64,000 nucleotides of DNA from Cricetomys ansorgei. Taxonomy: Eukaryota; Chordata; Mammalia; Rodentia; Nesomyidae. The notes beneath the pieces are model-generated. The model made no database searches and was not told the DNA's origin. It saw nothing but the letters and a program-made list of their open reading frames with translations. The DNA is taken from contig JAMJFZ010000770.1 of assembly GCA_026225945.1 (NCBI GenBank), forward strand, positions 3,782,001-3,846,000, in the 5' to 3' direction. How positions within the stretch are numbered: position 1 is the first letter of the stretch; each line of letters opens with the position of its first letter. The position numbers and the translations under genes were made by a program. This document shows, in pieces, positions 12,130 through 23,760 of the stretch.

Positions 12130-12478
12130 ATAGACAATTTCTCCTGAAGGCTCGTGTGTGAAGGGCCTGGTGACAGCTGGTGGACTTTGGATGGCCCCTT
12201 CTTCCTCAGTAGATGCATCTAAAGCTACATGGACTGCCAGGAGGCAAGACCTGGCTGGAGAAAGCAGGTCACTGGAGGCACACCCTCCAAGGGCCTGACT
12301 ACTCCCTAGCGGCCATGAGCAGCTTTCCTGCTACACCATCCCACCAGGGTATTTTCCCTGTGCACAAGCCCAGAAGAATGGCCAAGTGATCACAGGCCGA
12401 TGCCTCTGATACGGTGAGTCAAAAATCTTTTCTCATTTAAGTTAGTTTTAAAAAGCATTTGTCACTGCAGGGAAAGGT
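12130..12478 (+). repeat. ERVL-MaLR LTR (MT/MTE-like), diverged
   Basis: The order of blocks matches the MT/MTE-type LTR: GGGCCTGGTGACAGCTGGTG, AGGTCACTGGAGGCACACCC, GCGGCCATGAGCAGCTTTCC, then AGTCAAAAATCTTTTCTC and AGCATTTGTCACTGCAGGGA at the 3' end. Related copies occur at 739, 17265 and 33418. Confidence 0.6.
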
Positions 12479-13649
12479 AACGATCTATCCCATGATTGTG
12501 GGTATTTCTAGATGAAGGGAGGCAGAGAGGCTCCCAGAGGTTTTGAGAAACAGTTGGTATTTGCTATAGCCTTAATTCCAGGGGAGGAAGTGGACATGGC
12601 AGGAAACACAACTGGGAAGAGGCAGGAGGTCATCCCTGCTGAATCCCAAAAGAGAAGCCATCGGGAATGCAGGGTAAGGTGCAGAGGCCCTTGTCTCTCT
12701 GTGATCCAGGGAGAGGGATCTTGGCTCTCACTGTCAGAGGAGGAGGAGGATTTAAAAAGAGGCTGTGCAGACATTCTGCCTGAAGAAGTGGAAGGGCAAC
12801 AACTCAGTTCTCCCCAAGATTCATGAAGGGAAAGGGCCTGTTTACGAACCAGCTTCCTTGGTGAGGGTGGTTGGTAAGAACCACATGGTGGGCTCAGTTT
12901 CTAAATTAGGAACACAGCTTTATTTTAACATGACCTTTTCCATAGTTAGGAGAGGGGGTGGCAGCTATGAGGATGAGGGTCGGGATACCAGCGAAGGGAG
13001 AAGTGAAAGCGACATCTTTGGAGGTGGAGGCTCCCTTGGTGGAGGCTCCTGTGAGCCTGCTCTGCAATGCCTATGCATTGGTCCAGTGCCTCTTGCTCTG
13101 TCTGCTCCAAAAGAGCTCCACACAAGAAAATCTGACAGGGGGCACCACTGGGGAAACTGAGGAAGGTAGCTGCCCTTGGGAACCTAGCTGTGTACATGTG
13201 AGTGTCTGACACTGTCAGGGAGACACCACTTCTCACTCCCTTTGGAACCAGAAGCTGGGGACCTGTAAGTGGAGAGAACCTGAATCTGAACGCTGCTCAC
13301 ACAGGAGAGGCATGGGAATCTCACAGGACAGAGCCTAAGCAGAGCACTGCTCCCTACTACAGGTGCACTGTCATTCCGCAGGGAGGACCAGGGAAGCCCA
13401 GGAGAACCTCCAGAGCTGGGGCTGGAACTCAAATGAGAATATGCTGTTCACTGACACCTTGACCTGGACACCTTCCCAGGGAGGAAGGACACTGTAGCTT
13501 ACTTTCCAATGAGAAAATGGAAGCTAAGAGCAGGCAGGGGCTCAGACTGAGCATCTGTGCCCTGCAGGCTTACATCTTTCCTTGATCCTGTCAGACACGG
13601 TAGTGTATTCTCTCTTGTACATTGCACACATGATGTGGGCATGAGTGGT
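12479..13649. other. Unique-looking sequence
   Basis: No gene or repeat was recognised. Open frames up to 131 codons overlap on both strands without domain signatures. Confidence 0.35.
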
Positions 13650-13885
13650 GTGCATTTTCTTTCAACATGCATGCACACACACACATGCCCAGACACATAT
13701 AAACATACAGACATTCACACACATGCATGTACTCATAGATGAACATGTACATATACAGAAGCACACATGCATCCACATGATACAATGCATGTGTGTATAT
13801 GCATGCATGTACACATCTAGACACACCCATGTACACATATGCATGTTACACATACACATATGTAAATGTGCACACAGTTTTAAAA
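13650..13885. repeat. Degenerate CA/TG-rich low-complexity tract
   Basis: Composed mainly of ACAC, ACATGC and ATACAC words with interruptions, for example ACATGCATGCACACACACAC near its left end. The long frames here (MYMGV..., rich in C, H, M, V, Y and T) are products of the repeat, not genes. Confidence 0.85.
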
Positions 13886-15717
13886 TCTTCACTGGCTCTC
13901 CTCACTCTGTGTCACACAGAAAATGATTTGAGCAGCCACTAATCCCTTTCATTTGGAGGCTTGAAAATGACAGGCTCAGTCTCCATTGCTGCTGTGGTTA
14001 AACCCCAGGGCTCTTCCTGGTGCTTGAGGAAGAGTCAGGCTGACCCACTTTCTCCAGTCCGTGCCTGTCTCCAGGCTGCTCTGCCTGTAAAGCTGTCAGT
14101 CTGGTAAATATCACAGGCTCAGTAGGGCGGGTCTTGCTTCCCGTGCTGCCCCTGTGGCTGCCTAGCATGGCTTATCAAACTAAGCCCCAGGGTCCTGCCC
14201 TAAATGCCAGAGTCCAGCTGCCCATACATAGATGGGGTTTGTCCACCCAGCATGCCACTGTCGGCAGATGCCCCCAAACACACTGAGGGCACCTAGGCCC
14301 TCAATAGTGTATCCCGAATGCACAGCTGAGCATCAGGTCAAACACAGCCTTAACCAGACACAGGCTCTGCCCCTGAGAAAGCAGCTGATCAGGGAAAGAG
14401 AAGCCGTAGCAGAACCGAAGCACTCTGAGCACAGAGGAGAGACAACTCACTCTGCACAGAGGATCAGGGAAGTCTCCAAGGAGCCTTTAGAGTTCAAGCT
14501 GGAATTCCAATTAGAGTGGAAAGAGGGCATCTGAGGGCAAGAGCACAGCACTGGAAGAAGCAGGGAGGCGGTGAAGAAAGAACGGCAGGGAGACAGTGAA
14601 GCCAAGCCCTCACAAGCTTGGGGCCCAGAGGAGAAGGACTCTGTCCTCTGGGGATGGGTCAGAGTTTGTCTTCTAGGTATGGACCAGAGATGGAAGGGTT
14701 TTAGAAAGGAGCCTGCAAAATGGTGGACCACCCGTCCGCTGGCCCCAGTCTCACCTTGGACTATGGCCCTAGCCCTGTCTCAGCCTTCCTCTACTCCCCG
14801 GGAATTCTTCCCTCAACCTTTGTGCTGGCTCCTCCCATCCCTCCTAGAATTCTCTTTCCCATCAAATATGGAGGACTTTCTTGCAAACATCAAGCCCTCA
14901 TCGTGAGGAGTCCTAAAAAGTCACTTGGGCTGGACACAGGGAAAGAGACCAGTATCTCCCAGTGCATTGGGGCCTACAGACCCAGTGGCCAACCTTGACC
15001 CATGACCTCAAGCCACCAGAAACCAAGGTCAATGAAGACATCAGAATGTGCCTCTGGGTGACTAGGGACACCTACACAACAGATCATTTCCAGGAAGGGA
15101 TGGAGCAACCCTGAGCTTGGAGCTGAGTGTTTTCTCTGAAGAACAGTACCATTCTGTAGGCCTTCCTTTCTCCAGTGGACATAGCTATGCAAGCACAGAA
15201 GGTCCCAAGCTGGGGAAGGAAGTCAAAGCAGTAACCCTTGCTGGGAGGCTAGAGACACTCACCTACAGTTACAGACCTTTGGGCACTCTAAGGTGGGGTT
15301 CTCTTGCTCTGTGTTGTTTGTGGCATGGTTCATGAGGACCAAGCTCATCTTGAGGAATAGAAAACCTGGATGATCTAGAAGACCCCTGCAGGGGAATCAG
15401 TGACTGACTCAGACCTTACCTTCTTTCCTATTCTCTCAGCCACTCCACAGACAACCACTACCAATCTCTCTCTGCTCTCTGTCACCAAGAGTTAGGTTTG
15501 TCTTTATTAGTGTTTAATGCTTTTATGACCCCTCCATTAGGATGCTTTTGCTCACAGTTTTCCAGTCTCGAGATGCTGTGGAATCAAGACCCATTTGGTA
15601 AGAATGGTGATTCTGAAATTTTGAAGTTTGATTCCCTCCTAAGCTGTGCAACTTCTCCAGAGATAGTGAGCACAGTAAACTCTTCCCACCTTTTCCAAAC
15701 CAAAAACTCACTCTCAC
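13886..15717. other. Unique-looking sequence
   Basis: No repeat landmark was recognised. Frames up to 111 codons lack known motifs. Confidence 0.35.
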
Positions 15718-15870
15718 ACTAGGCATGGTGGTGCACACCTTTAATCCCAGCAGTAGGGAGGCAGAGACAGGCAGATCTCTGATGTCGAGGCCAGCCTGGA
15801 ATACAGAGTTAGTTCCAGGACAACTTCTGGCTATACAGAGAAACTCTGTCTCAGGAAAAAAAAAACAAAC
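15718..15870 (+). repeat. B1 SINE
   Basis: B1 blocks appear in order: AGGCATGGTGGTGCACACCT, TTAATCCCAGCAGTAGGGAG, GATGTCGAGGCCAGCCTGGA (pol III B-box region), GTTCCAGGACAACTTCTGGC and AGAGAAACTCTGTCTCAGG, followed by an A-rich tail. It is near full length, plus strand, moderately diverged from the mouse consensus I know. Confidence 0.92.
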
Positions 15871-17264
15871 CCTATCCTTCATACTTAAAAAGGCCATGGG
15901 TTCAGAGAGATAAATGGGCTATTCAAGTTGTCAACAGAGCAGAGTCTACCCCCTGCCCCTGTCCCTGGTCCCTTCTGTGGAATCTTCCTACCATTTTCTG
16001 GAGCTTCTCTTTCTCATATCATTCTGTCAGGTGACAGCCAAAGGAGTTAGCCTGCAGGGGATACCACAGAGAATCACCTCTTTCTTATGTGGAGCCATAG
16101 GTAGTCATCACTGGGCACTTGAGTGTCCTATTTTAGAATCTTTGCTAGAAATAATTGCCCACATGGGAGCCCTTTCTGCATCAAGGTGGTAACTGGGCCA
16201 CTTGCCCTTGTCTCCTTTCTCCAAGGCACCTTGTGACTGCCAGCCCACACTGTGCCCTGTCTGCTATGAGAAAGATCAAGCTGCAGTCTCATTAGGTTGT
16301 CAGTCCCTGTTAATCTCCCCCTAAATGGGAAAGCATTGCACGATGACATTTCACGAGGGCTCTGTTGTAGAACCTAGCCTGCATCCCCATCAACTAACAG
16401 TTCCCTTGGTTATTTCAAACTCAATGGCACAGAATGCCAGGACCAAGAAGAGACCCAATTAGCATACCTGAGTCCAAGTGGCTACCACCCTCACATGCCA
16501 AGCAAAGAGGAAAGAACTAAAGAGAGATTCAGCTTCCGCTAGTTCCTCATCCTGTCCTGCATCCCACCATGGGTATCTAGAGAGAGATACTAGTGGCACT
16601 CCACTCTTTCCCCCAGGGCTACAGATCAGATCCTTCAGGGAAGAGCCCTGGCCAGCTGCTCTTCCTCTCTTCCCTCATAGGGCCATCATCAGTCAAGGCA
16701 TGGAGACAGGCAATTGAACCCAGTCTTGCCAGTTCAAATAGCAAAGTTTTCCATACAAAGACCTAGGAAACACCAGAGGAGAATGCCGAGAGCTAAGCTT
16801 CCAGGAATGAGACCCAAGATGCCTCCCTGAAGACATGTCCCCCAAGACCTTGTCTCCATTATAGTCAAAAATCTGAGGCTCCAACATGCTCTCCAAGAAC
16901 CACATGACCCCTGCTGGGGCCTAGATATCAGATGCTGCTGTCCCAGATACTGGCCCCTCTGTCATGGAGGCTTCTGCTTCCTCTAGAAAAGACACGTTTC
17001 TTTTGGTAAAATAATATTCATCTAGACTTACATTTAATATGATGTTGAGAATTATTTAATATGTTCTGACATTATGTCTTGGGCAGTAAGGGAAGTGAGG
17101 TCTGGGCAGAGGAGTTGGGAACAGGACATCTGGAATCACTTCAAAGCCTTTCAAGAGCACAGATAGCCCAACAGTGAAAAGCACAGGCTCCAGGGATGGC
17201 CACCAGGAGCCTCATGGCTCTTGCCCTTTGATGGCACAGTTATGGCTGAATGTCAAATATCCTT
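15871..17264. other. Unique-looking sequence
   Basis: No repeat or gene was recognised. AT-rich around 17000-17060. Confidence 0.35.
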
Positions 17265-17560
17265 CATAGGCTCACATCTTTAATGTTTGGGTCCCCAGTT
17301 GGTGGTGCTATTTTGGGGAGATTCTAAAGACTTTGGAAGGTAGAATTTAGCTGTAGAAGGTGCCTGGGTGTCTTGTCCTTGGATCCCTCCTTGTCCTCCT
17401 CCTCCTCCTTCTTAATCACCATGAAATGAGAAATACCCCTGCTTCATGCCCCTGCCACCAGTATGCTGTACCTTACCACAGCCCAGAATCTTAGAGCCAA
17501 GTGTTCATGGACTGAACCTTCTGAAACTGTGAACTAAACCAAATTCTTCCTCTTTGAGTT
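17265..17560 (+). repeat. ERVL-MaLR LTR (MT/MTE-like)
   Basis: Left landmark TTTGGGTCCCCAGTTGGTGG with GTGCTATTTTGGGGAG; right landmarks TTCATGGACTGAACC, TGAAACTGTGAACTAAACCA and TTCTTCCTCTTTGAGTTG. The block order is that of a plus-strand MaLR LTR truncated near its 3' end. An internal TCCTCC-rich patch lies at 17393-17412. Confidence 0.7.
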
Positions 17561-18347
17561 GTGGTTCCATATGGTCCAGAGAATGATCTACATTTGCCAT
17601 ACTTTTAGTTTCCAATGCAAGTAGCAGACAGATAAGAACAGCAGATAGACTGAAAAACATCATCAAATCAGGTGCTAATAGCATCCATTGAAAAATGACT
17701 GGGTAGCTTGATTGAGAGAGAGCAAAGTAATCAAAGTGGAGGCTGACATAATCCAACAGAAATCAACTGGGAAGAAGCAGTCAGCTGGAGCTCCTGATGG
17801 AGAGCTTATGTCCAAGGATGATCTTCCAAGGCTTCCGTTTCCACTGTAGGCATTTTTATTCCGTGAGATATCAATAGTAACATTTGTTGGAAACTATTTA
17901 CCTTCTGGCTGTCCTCAAGGACACAATGTTTTCAACCCTTTGGCTGCCTTCTGATTTTCCATCTCCCCACTTCAGAGCTATGGAGGCAATCTGACCCACT
18001 CCAGGAGTTTTGAAGAACACTTGACATAAACATGCTTGAGTTTGTGAGGAGGAATGGTGTCCTTACTCCGGAGTTCACTTTTAAGTAACTTAAGCAGCAT
18101 GTGACAATTTACCAATACTTGCATATTACAGTGGCTTATGCTACCTACTTTGGTCACATTAATGCAAAATAATCCCACATACCTACCCTTCCTACATCCT
18201 GATCTCAGTGTCTATGCAATGGATGACAAGAACAGAAGCCAGAAAATGTCTAGAAAACAGCATGAACTGGAAATGTTCTTCCTAACTCCCTTCTCTGTGA
18301 CCAACACAAGTTATACGAAGCCTTAGACTTGTTATCTGGGCCCGGAT
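17561..18347. other. Unique-looking sequence
   Basis: No repeat landmark was recognised up to the MER5A fragment. Confidence 0.35.
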
Positions 18348-18390
18348 CAGTGTTTCTCAGCTATTTCTCACTATTGACACTTGGGGCATA
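18348..18390 (-). mobile_element. MER5A hAT-type DNA transposon, first fragment
   Basis: CAGTGTTTCTCAGC followed by CTATTGACACTTGGGGC matches the antisense terminal region of MER5A, a non-autonomous hAT element shared by mammals. The element is cut by a MaLR LTR at about 18391 and resumes at about 18750. Confidence 0.6.
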
Positions 18391-18746
18391 TATTAGTTAC
18401 TGTGTGCTGTAGAAGAATACCTGACAAAAATCAACTTACGAAGGAGGGTCTATTCTGGCTCACAGAAAGGGTACAGTCCATCATGGGGACAATATCATGG
18501 CTAAGCAGCTCTCAGCTGCAACTCCCCCCTCCTCACTTGACAGAACAAGGCACACAGAGTAGAGCATAGAGCACACTTTTAATTCAATGCAGAATCCAGC
18601 TCATGAGATAATGTCATCCACAACTAAGGTGGATCATTTCTCCAGTTAAACTTCTCTGAGAACTCCCTCACAGATACTCCCAGAGGTGTGCATCTCCTAG
18701 GAAACTCCAAAGCTAGTCAAGTGGACAGTAAAAGTTGACCACCACA
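18391..18746 (-). repeat. ERVL-MaLR LTR inserted in MER5A
   Basis: The antisense LTR starts TATTAGTTACTGTGTGCTGT, continues GGCTCACAGAAAGGGTACAG and CCATCATGGGGAC, and ends GTAAAAGTTGACCACCACA (antisense of the LTR start). Flanking sequence on both sides belongs to the same MER5A, so this copy is younger than that transposon. Confidence 0.65.
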
Positions 18747-18749
18747 TGG

Positions 18750-18925
18750 TCAGATAACTGCTAGCTGCAAGGGGCTGCATGTGTTATGTGACAGAGGGCC
18801 ACATTCCTAGGCTCTGCTCACTAGCTGCCAGTAACATTCTCCCCTCTCTGCAAATGAAACTATTAGAAGTGTCCCCAGACACTGTTGAAGGTTTCCCAGG
18901 GGACAAAAGTCACCTCCAGATGAAA
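18750..18925 (-). mobile_element. MER5A hAT-type DNA transposon, second fragment
   Basis: GATAACTGCTAGCTGCAAGG, CTCACTAGCTGCCAGTAACA, GTGTCCCCAGACACTGTTGA and TTTCCCAGGGGACAAAAGTC follow MER5A antisense order (ggataattctttgttg, ccactagatgccagtagc, gtctccagacattgcc, tcccctgggggcaaaa). It continues the fragment at 18348. Confidence 0.65.
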
Positions 18926-21008
18926 GTCACAACTACTGAAGGTGGGGATAATTGTCTCTGTTCACAGTACAACCAAGTAGGTGATCCAAGTAAAGGAATG
19001 TGACAGCCTCTATATCTAGACACAGTCTGGAGCCACTCCATTCCTTGAATGGAAAAATCTGCTTAAACCTACTTTAACTCCTATAGGTTGTTCAATGTTG
19101 CCACCCCCCAGTACAGCTAAGCACTCTCAGGGTTGACATTTGTGGTCACCTCTTGTTCCAATTTTTTGTTTATAAATAATTACTCCTGTCTTTGTATTTC
19201 AGGTGATCTCCAGCATGGAAAATAGATCAGTTTTCTTTATTTCCTCCAAGATCCTGCTCAAAGAAGGAGTTGAGCACACAGCTGATCCCAAGGGTGACTT
19301 GAGCTTGAGTCCAGAGGTGCTGAAGTACCTCATCCCTGTCACTGCTTGCTCTGAGCCTCAGGGTGTTCCGTGTCCTCACCTCAGGCTTCTCTTGTGCTAG
19401 CAACATAACACTCTTGTCGCCTACCCAGGCCAAGGGCTAGCCTCTAACAGAGCCTCTCACATCTGTTCTCTAGGAGAACTGAGCTGGGAAATGGAGTGGG
19501 TTCCCTCCTAAGCATCTTCTACGCTGTCACCGCTGTTGCCAGCGGTGCTGGCTGATGAACTTCCAGGCAAGAAGGCAAACGCTTCACATGCCAGACACAA
19601 AGGAAAATTTTGAAGCAAAGCAATACACAGGAGCTAAAGCTGAACTGCCCCCAGATACACAGAGAAGGATAAAATGCTCCTCTTTTAGAAACCAGGAGTA
19701 AGAGGGGGGAAATACTACAGTCCTGCTGCACAAAAGGAGGTAGACCATTCTTTCTACTTGGAGCAAAAGGCCTGGAAAAGCTGCCCCTCTGACAACAAAA
19801 ACAGAAAGCCTCTACCCACTGCCCACGAAATGAACCCACCTCCCCTGAGGATGAGTGAGAAAAGGAACACCAGAGAGGAACCCAGACTCTAAATCTATGC
19901 TGTGTGCAATGGAAGCCACTACCTAAAAGACTTTGTGGGAGAATAATGGCAGCAAAACCTGCCCACATCTAGAGGAAACTCTATGCCCTGCCAAAGCTGA
20001 TAAAGAATGTACATCAAGACAAAGCACCTTCAAAAGATGCTGTTGGCATCAAAATAGTTAAGCATGTAAGAAAAGAGGGGTCTAGATCAAGGATCTCCTG
20101 CCATGTCTCAACAGAAGATGGAAACAGAGGAAGAATGGGAGAAGGACCATCTCTGAACAATATCACCTACTGGTCCTTTAGAACCAAAGTCACCTATGAC
20201 TTCTTACAGCAGAGTGTTCTCTGAGTTCAATGCCTGTTTGAAGATGGGACCAACACCCCAGAAGCTGATAGAAGGCACTAGATATAGAAGGATACTGTTT
20301 AAGGTGTCTAAAAGAATGAATAACACTACACCCAAACAGGCCAGGGCGAAAGTAAGGTTGCAGAAGCAAAGAACCTCCTTGCTTGCTATGGCTCAAAAAA
20401 TCTCTTAAGTTTCAATAAATAAGACAGGGATATTGTTTATAGTTACATGCCATCCAATTGAGGAGCTTAAATACTCCATGAACTTTTCAAGTTATTGGAG
20501 AGGAACCCATTACACAGAGCAAACCACAGAAGCCTAGAGCATGAAGCAAGACTTCCCTAGGAAGCATTACAATTAGTGGAGATCACATAGATGACATGAC
20601 AGATGAGCCCAAATGAACCCTGATGTGTCACCAAACATAATGTGATAACCTCATGTATTATTTAAAAGATACTATCACTGAGGGACCAAAATCATGAAAT
20701 AACGAACTCAGGTGGGAAAAGAACCTTACTCCCCAGTTCAAGTCTCAACATCACCCTTGATGTTGGTTCATGGGCTCAGACTGGCTTCAAGATGGCAGCA
20801 AATATAAGCATTTGTATCCTCTGTTCCTAGGATCCTCCTGGAGCAAGGACAGCCCTCTGTGTCTATCTTTTCATGCTGTTTAGAACTGCACTGGAGTTAA
20901 CAGCTCAGAAGAATCCCAGGACTCATACTGAAGGACACTATCTATAAACTGTCTAGCCCCATTAAGCCAGTCGGGAAATATAAACTAAGTCCCAAGTTTT
21001 AATACTTC
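18926..21008. other. Unannotated; possible old retroviral-type internal sequence, unproven
   Basis: No landmark was recognised. A 149-codon minus-strand frame (19519-19968) is serine-, cysteine- and phenylalanine-rich with no domain. Around 20400-20420 a TTTCAATAAATAAG stretch resembles a polyadenylation signal. I considered LTR-retroelement internal sequence because a MaLR LTR follows at 21009, but saw no gag or pol motif. Confidence 0.25.
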
Positions 21009-21389
21009 TGTGCTCTAGTTTGCTCTCTGTTGCTATAACAAACATTATGATCAAAGCAAATGGGGAAGAAAAGGTCCATTTTGTTTAGCTTACAGTCCAT
21101 CTTCAAAAGAAGCCAAGGCAGGAACCTAAAGGCAGAAACTGATGCAGAGACCATGACGGGGACATTTCTTACTGGCTTGCTCCTCGTGGCTTTGCTCAGC
21201 TTGGTTTCTTATACAGGCTGGGCTCATTTTCCTAAGAAGGGCACCATCCATAGTGGGCTGGATCCTCATACATCAATCAATAACCAATAAATGCCCCTTC
21301 CCACATATATCCACATGACAATCTGATGGAGATTCCCTTTCTCAGGGTGTGTCTGGGTCTGTTTAAAGTTGACAGAGCTAAGTATGACA
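21009..21389 (-). repeat. ERVL-MaLR LTR (ORR1-like)
   Basis: Starts TGTGCTCTAGTTTGCTCTCT (antisense 3' end), then TGCTATAACAAACATTATGA, ATTTTGTTTAGCTTACAGTC, TTACTGGCTTGCTCCTCGTG and, near the right end, AAGTTGACAGAGCTAAGTAT. Nearly all blocks of a minus-strand LTR are present; compare the copy at 3548. Confidence 0.75.
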
Positions 21390-21474
21390 TGTTGAATATT
21401 GAAATATCAGACACCGTTCATGCAAAGGGAGAGTATAGGTCATAAGAACTTTTCATATCATTATACTAATGGAA

Positions 21475-21706
21475 ATGTCAGTTTGCAGAACCATATTAGC
21501 AAACATACTAACATTATCTTACAAAATGCGTAAACACTTGAGTTCAGACCCTCAACACCAACATAGAATCTAGAAGTGGCAGTAGATGTCTGCAGCTCCA
21601 ATGCTGAGAAGCAGAGACAGACGGATCCTGGGGTCTCACTGATCCCTGCCAAAATGGTGAGTTTCAGGTTTAGTTAGAGACACTATCTTAAAAAACAAGG
21701 GAGAGC
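21475..21706 (+). repeat. B4 SINE, diverged head
   Basis: The head (CAGTTTGCAGAACC, CACTTGAGTTCAGACCC) is weak. The B1-related half is clear: TGCAGCTCCAATGCTGAGAA, GCAGAGACAGACGGATCCTG, TGGTGAGTTTCAGGTTTAGT and TAGAGACACTATCTTAAAAA. It runs straight into the purine satellite at 21711. Confidence 0.65.
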
Positions 21707-21710
21707 GAGT

Positions 21711-21907
21711 GGGGAAGAAGAGGAGAGGAGAGGAGAGAGGAGAGAGGAGAGAGGAGAGAGGAGAGAGGAGAATGGAGAGAGGAGAGGAGAGAGGAGAGAG
21801 GAGAGAGGAGAATGGAGAGAGGAGAGGAGAGGAGAGGAGAGGAGAGGAGAGGAGAGGAGAGGAGAGGAGAGGAGAGGAGAGAGGAGAGAAGAGAGGAGAG
21901 GAAAGAG
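21711..21907. repeat. (GAGAG/GGAGA)n purine-rich satellite
   Basis: Made of GGAGA and GAGAGA words, all purine except two T residues (21773 and 21813) that lie exactly 40 bp apart in the same GAGAATGGAGAGAGG context. This indicates a 40-bp internal duplication. The final 21814-21907 is an uninterrupted purine run. It sits at the B4 tail. Confidence 0.95.
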
Positions 21908-22019
21908 CACCAAAGTGATCTCTGCCTTCCTTTAGTATTTCTACGGCAAGTTCATGTCCAGGTGAAGCCCCAAGAGAAAATCATACAAATTTATGCCAGA
22001 GTACATCAGTGAGACTAAT

Positions 22020-22300
22020 TGTCATGAAAACATTCTTTATAGTAGCCAAGCCATGGAAACAATCAGAGCAGCCATAGACAAGACAAAGGCTTAATAAGTT
22101 GTGGTATATTAACAAAACAGAACATTGCATAATAATCAGAACAAAACCCTGTAGTTTCATAAGGAAATATTTGTAAACATCATATTGAGCGGGGAAAGTA
22201 TGCAAAGATTACATATTGCCTGATACCATGTATTCAAATTCACTAAAAGAAAACCTTCTTGAAAATTTAAAATAGTAACTATGGGTGCCACAAAACTACA
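22020..22300 (+). repeat. Old L1, ORF2 end/3' UTR fragment
   Basis: Classic L1 3'-region word order: TTTATAGTAGCCAAGCCATG, GAAACAATCAGAGCAGCC, TTGTGGTATATTAACAAAAC, AACATTGCATAATAATCAG, CATATTGAGCGGGGAAAGTA and TACATATTGCCTGATACCAT. Matches the tail of old mammalian L1 elements in plus orientation, diverged. Confidence 0.7.
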
Positions 22301-22419
22301 TTCAAAATTGTGATGTGACAGCCTAAGTCACGGTTAGTGGTGACACGGGAGCGACTGTCTCCCGTAGGCAAGAGCAAGACCTAGATGTCTGCTTCCAACA
22401 CTCCACCTAAGGTTTTACT

Positions 22420-22740
22420 GGAGGCTGTAGATAGAGTAACAAAGCAAGAAAAATTAAACATGGCATGCAGATTGTAAAGGAAGAAATAAAACCATTTCTA
22501 GTTTTAGGCGACAGAATCATGCATATAGAAAATACTAAGGAATTCACTGAATGTCTATTTGAATTAATCAATTCAGACACTTTGTAAGATGTAAGATAAA
22601 TAGACAAGTTAACTGGATTTCTATGAAATAGTAATAAACAATCCAAATGGGAAATTAGGGTCTGAGTTCATTTTTAACTAAGTCACAGAAGAAAAAAAAG
22701 TGTGTAAAGGTAATTTAAACAAAAGAAATATGAAACTGAA
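22420..22740 (+). repeat. Old L1 ORF2 fragment
   Basis: Resembles the reverse-transcriptase region of L1 ORF2: AAGGAAGAAATAAAACCATT, GACAGAATCATGCATATAGA, AAATACTAAGGAATTCACTG, TTAATCAATTCAGACACTTT and CTGGATTTCTATGAAATAGT. It is frame-disrupted. Because it lies downstream of a 3'-UTR piece at 22020, the two come from different insertions or a rearranged one. Confidence 0.6.
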
Positions 22741-22765
22741 ACTGAAACTCCATAACGTAGTTGAA

Positions 22766-22988
22766 GGTCTGGAGAGATGGCTCAGGAGAGCAGGGCACTG
22801 GGTGCTCTGCAGAGGACTCAAGTTTAATTCCCAGCACCCACATAACAGCTCACAATCATGCGTAAGTCCAGTGCTAGGAGATCTAGTGCCCTCTTATGGC
22901 TTCCTTTGGGTACTGCACATACATGGTGCACATACATTCATGCATGCCAACACTAATGCATATAAAATAAAATAAATAAAAAATCTTC
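22766..22988 (+). repeat. B2/B3-type SINE
   Basis: The tRNA-derived head GGTCTGGAGAGATGGCTCAG, then CAGAGGACTCAAGTTTAATT, CCCAGCACCCACATAACAGC, TCTAGTGCCCTCTTATGGCT and a CA/TG-rich stretch ending in ATAAAATAAAATAAATAAAA. Near full length on the plus strand with its A-rich tail. Confidence 0.9.
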
Positions 22989-23239
22989 AATTAGCAAACA
23001 AACAAAAACAGAAGAGAGGATGGTCACATGCAGGTAAGTGGTGGAATGTGCCCTAAACAAAAGACTAAATGGATTTGCCTCTGAGTACCTAGGGTCTAAG
23101 CACAGAAACAAAACTCTGAACCTGTATACGAGGGAGCAGTGACAGGAGCACTTCTGAGATGACTCACAGCACACAGAGAGCAGTGCCCCACAGAAGCCTC
23201 ACAGCCGTGATTGGTTTATGCTACCCTATTAAGAACAAA

Positions 23240-23400
23240 CAAACTAACTCAATTTAAAAGTCACACAAGGAACAATGTATGAAGAATAAGGAAAACAGAA
23301 GGAAAGAATTAGTGAGGGTAAAAGTGCAAATAAATCAATTATAAAATAGGAGACAGAGAAGTTAGTGCATTCAGAAGCTAGTCCTTGAGGTGGGAGGAAT
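23240..23400 (+). repeat. Possible L1 ORF2 fragment
   Basis: A-rich sequence with words reminiscent of L1 ORF2 (GGAAAGAATTAGTGAGGGTA, AATAAATCAATTATAAAATA, GAAGCTAGTCCTTGAG). Weak, could be chance in A-rich DNA. Confidence 0.35.
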
Positions 23401-23614
23401 CCTGTGTCCTTAAAAAAAAATCTAGCCATGTAAATAAATAAATAAAGAGATAAATAAATACATGGTGAATTCATGAGTGTGCATATACATGAAGATGGAG
23501 ACACCTGTGGGCACAGATACAAGAGAAGACAGGACAAAAGTTAGTAAACTAAACCTGCAAATGAACTTAAGAATCTGGGAACCAAGAACTTGCTATACAA
23601 ATAAAATGAATCCA

Positions 23615-23760
23615 GGGGCTGGGGGCAGGGGAGGATGGCTCTGTGGGTGAGGGAGCTACAGCAGGAGGATGTAGCACTCACGGAAACCACACCGGGTAAC
23701 CCCAGTAATGGTGTCCTCTAGATGCCCTGCTCCGTCACTTTCCCCTTAGTCCTAATCCCT
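23615..23760 (+). repeat. Possible tRNA-derived SINE remnant
   Basis: GGGGCTGGGGGCAGGGGAGG followed by ATGGCTCTGTGGGTGAGGGA resembles the head of B2/B4-type SINEs. The remainder is too diverged to assign. Confidence 0.35.

Noticed and set aside
19519..19968. 149-codon minus-strand frame considered as a retroviral gag-like or membrane protein
   Set aside because: No zinc knuckle, protease or transmembrane pattern was convincing; hydrophobic residues reflect pyrimidine-rich codons.
22345..22365. Stem-loop with 7-bp arms ACGGGAG/CTCCCGT considered as an RNA or regulatory hairpin
   Set aside because: Short, isolated and no supporting context; expected by chance in 64 kb.
23100..23175. Part of a possible additional SINE or exon between the B2 and the L1 piece
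   Set aside because: No landmark words could be placed in order.
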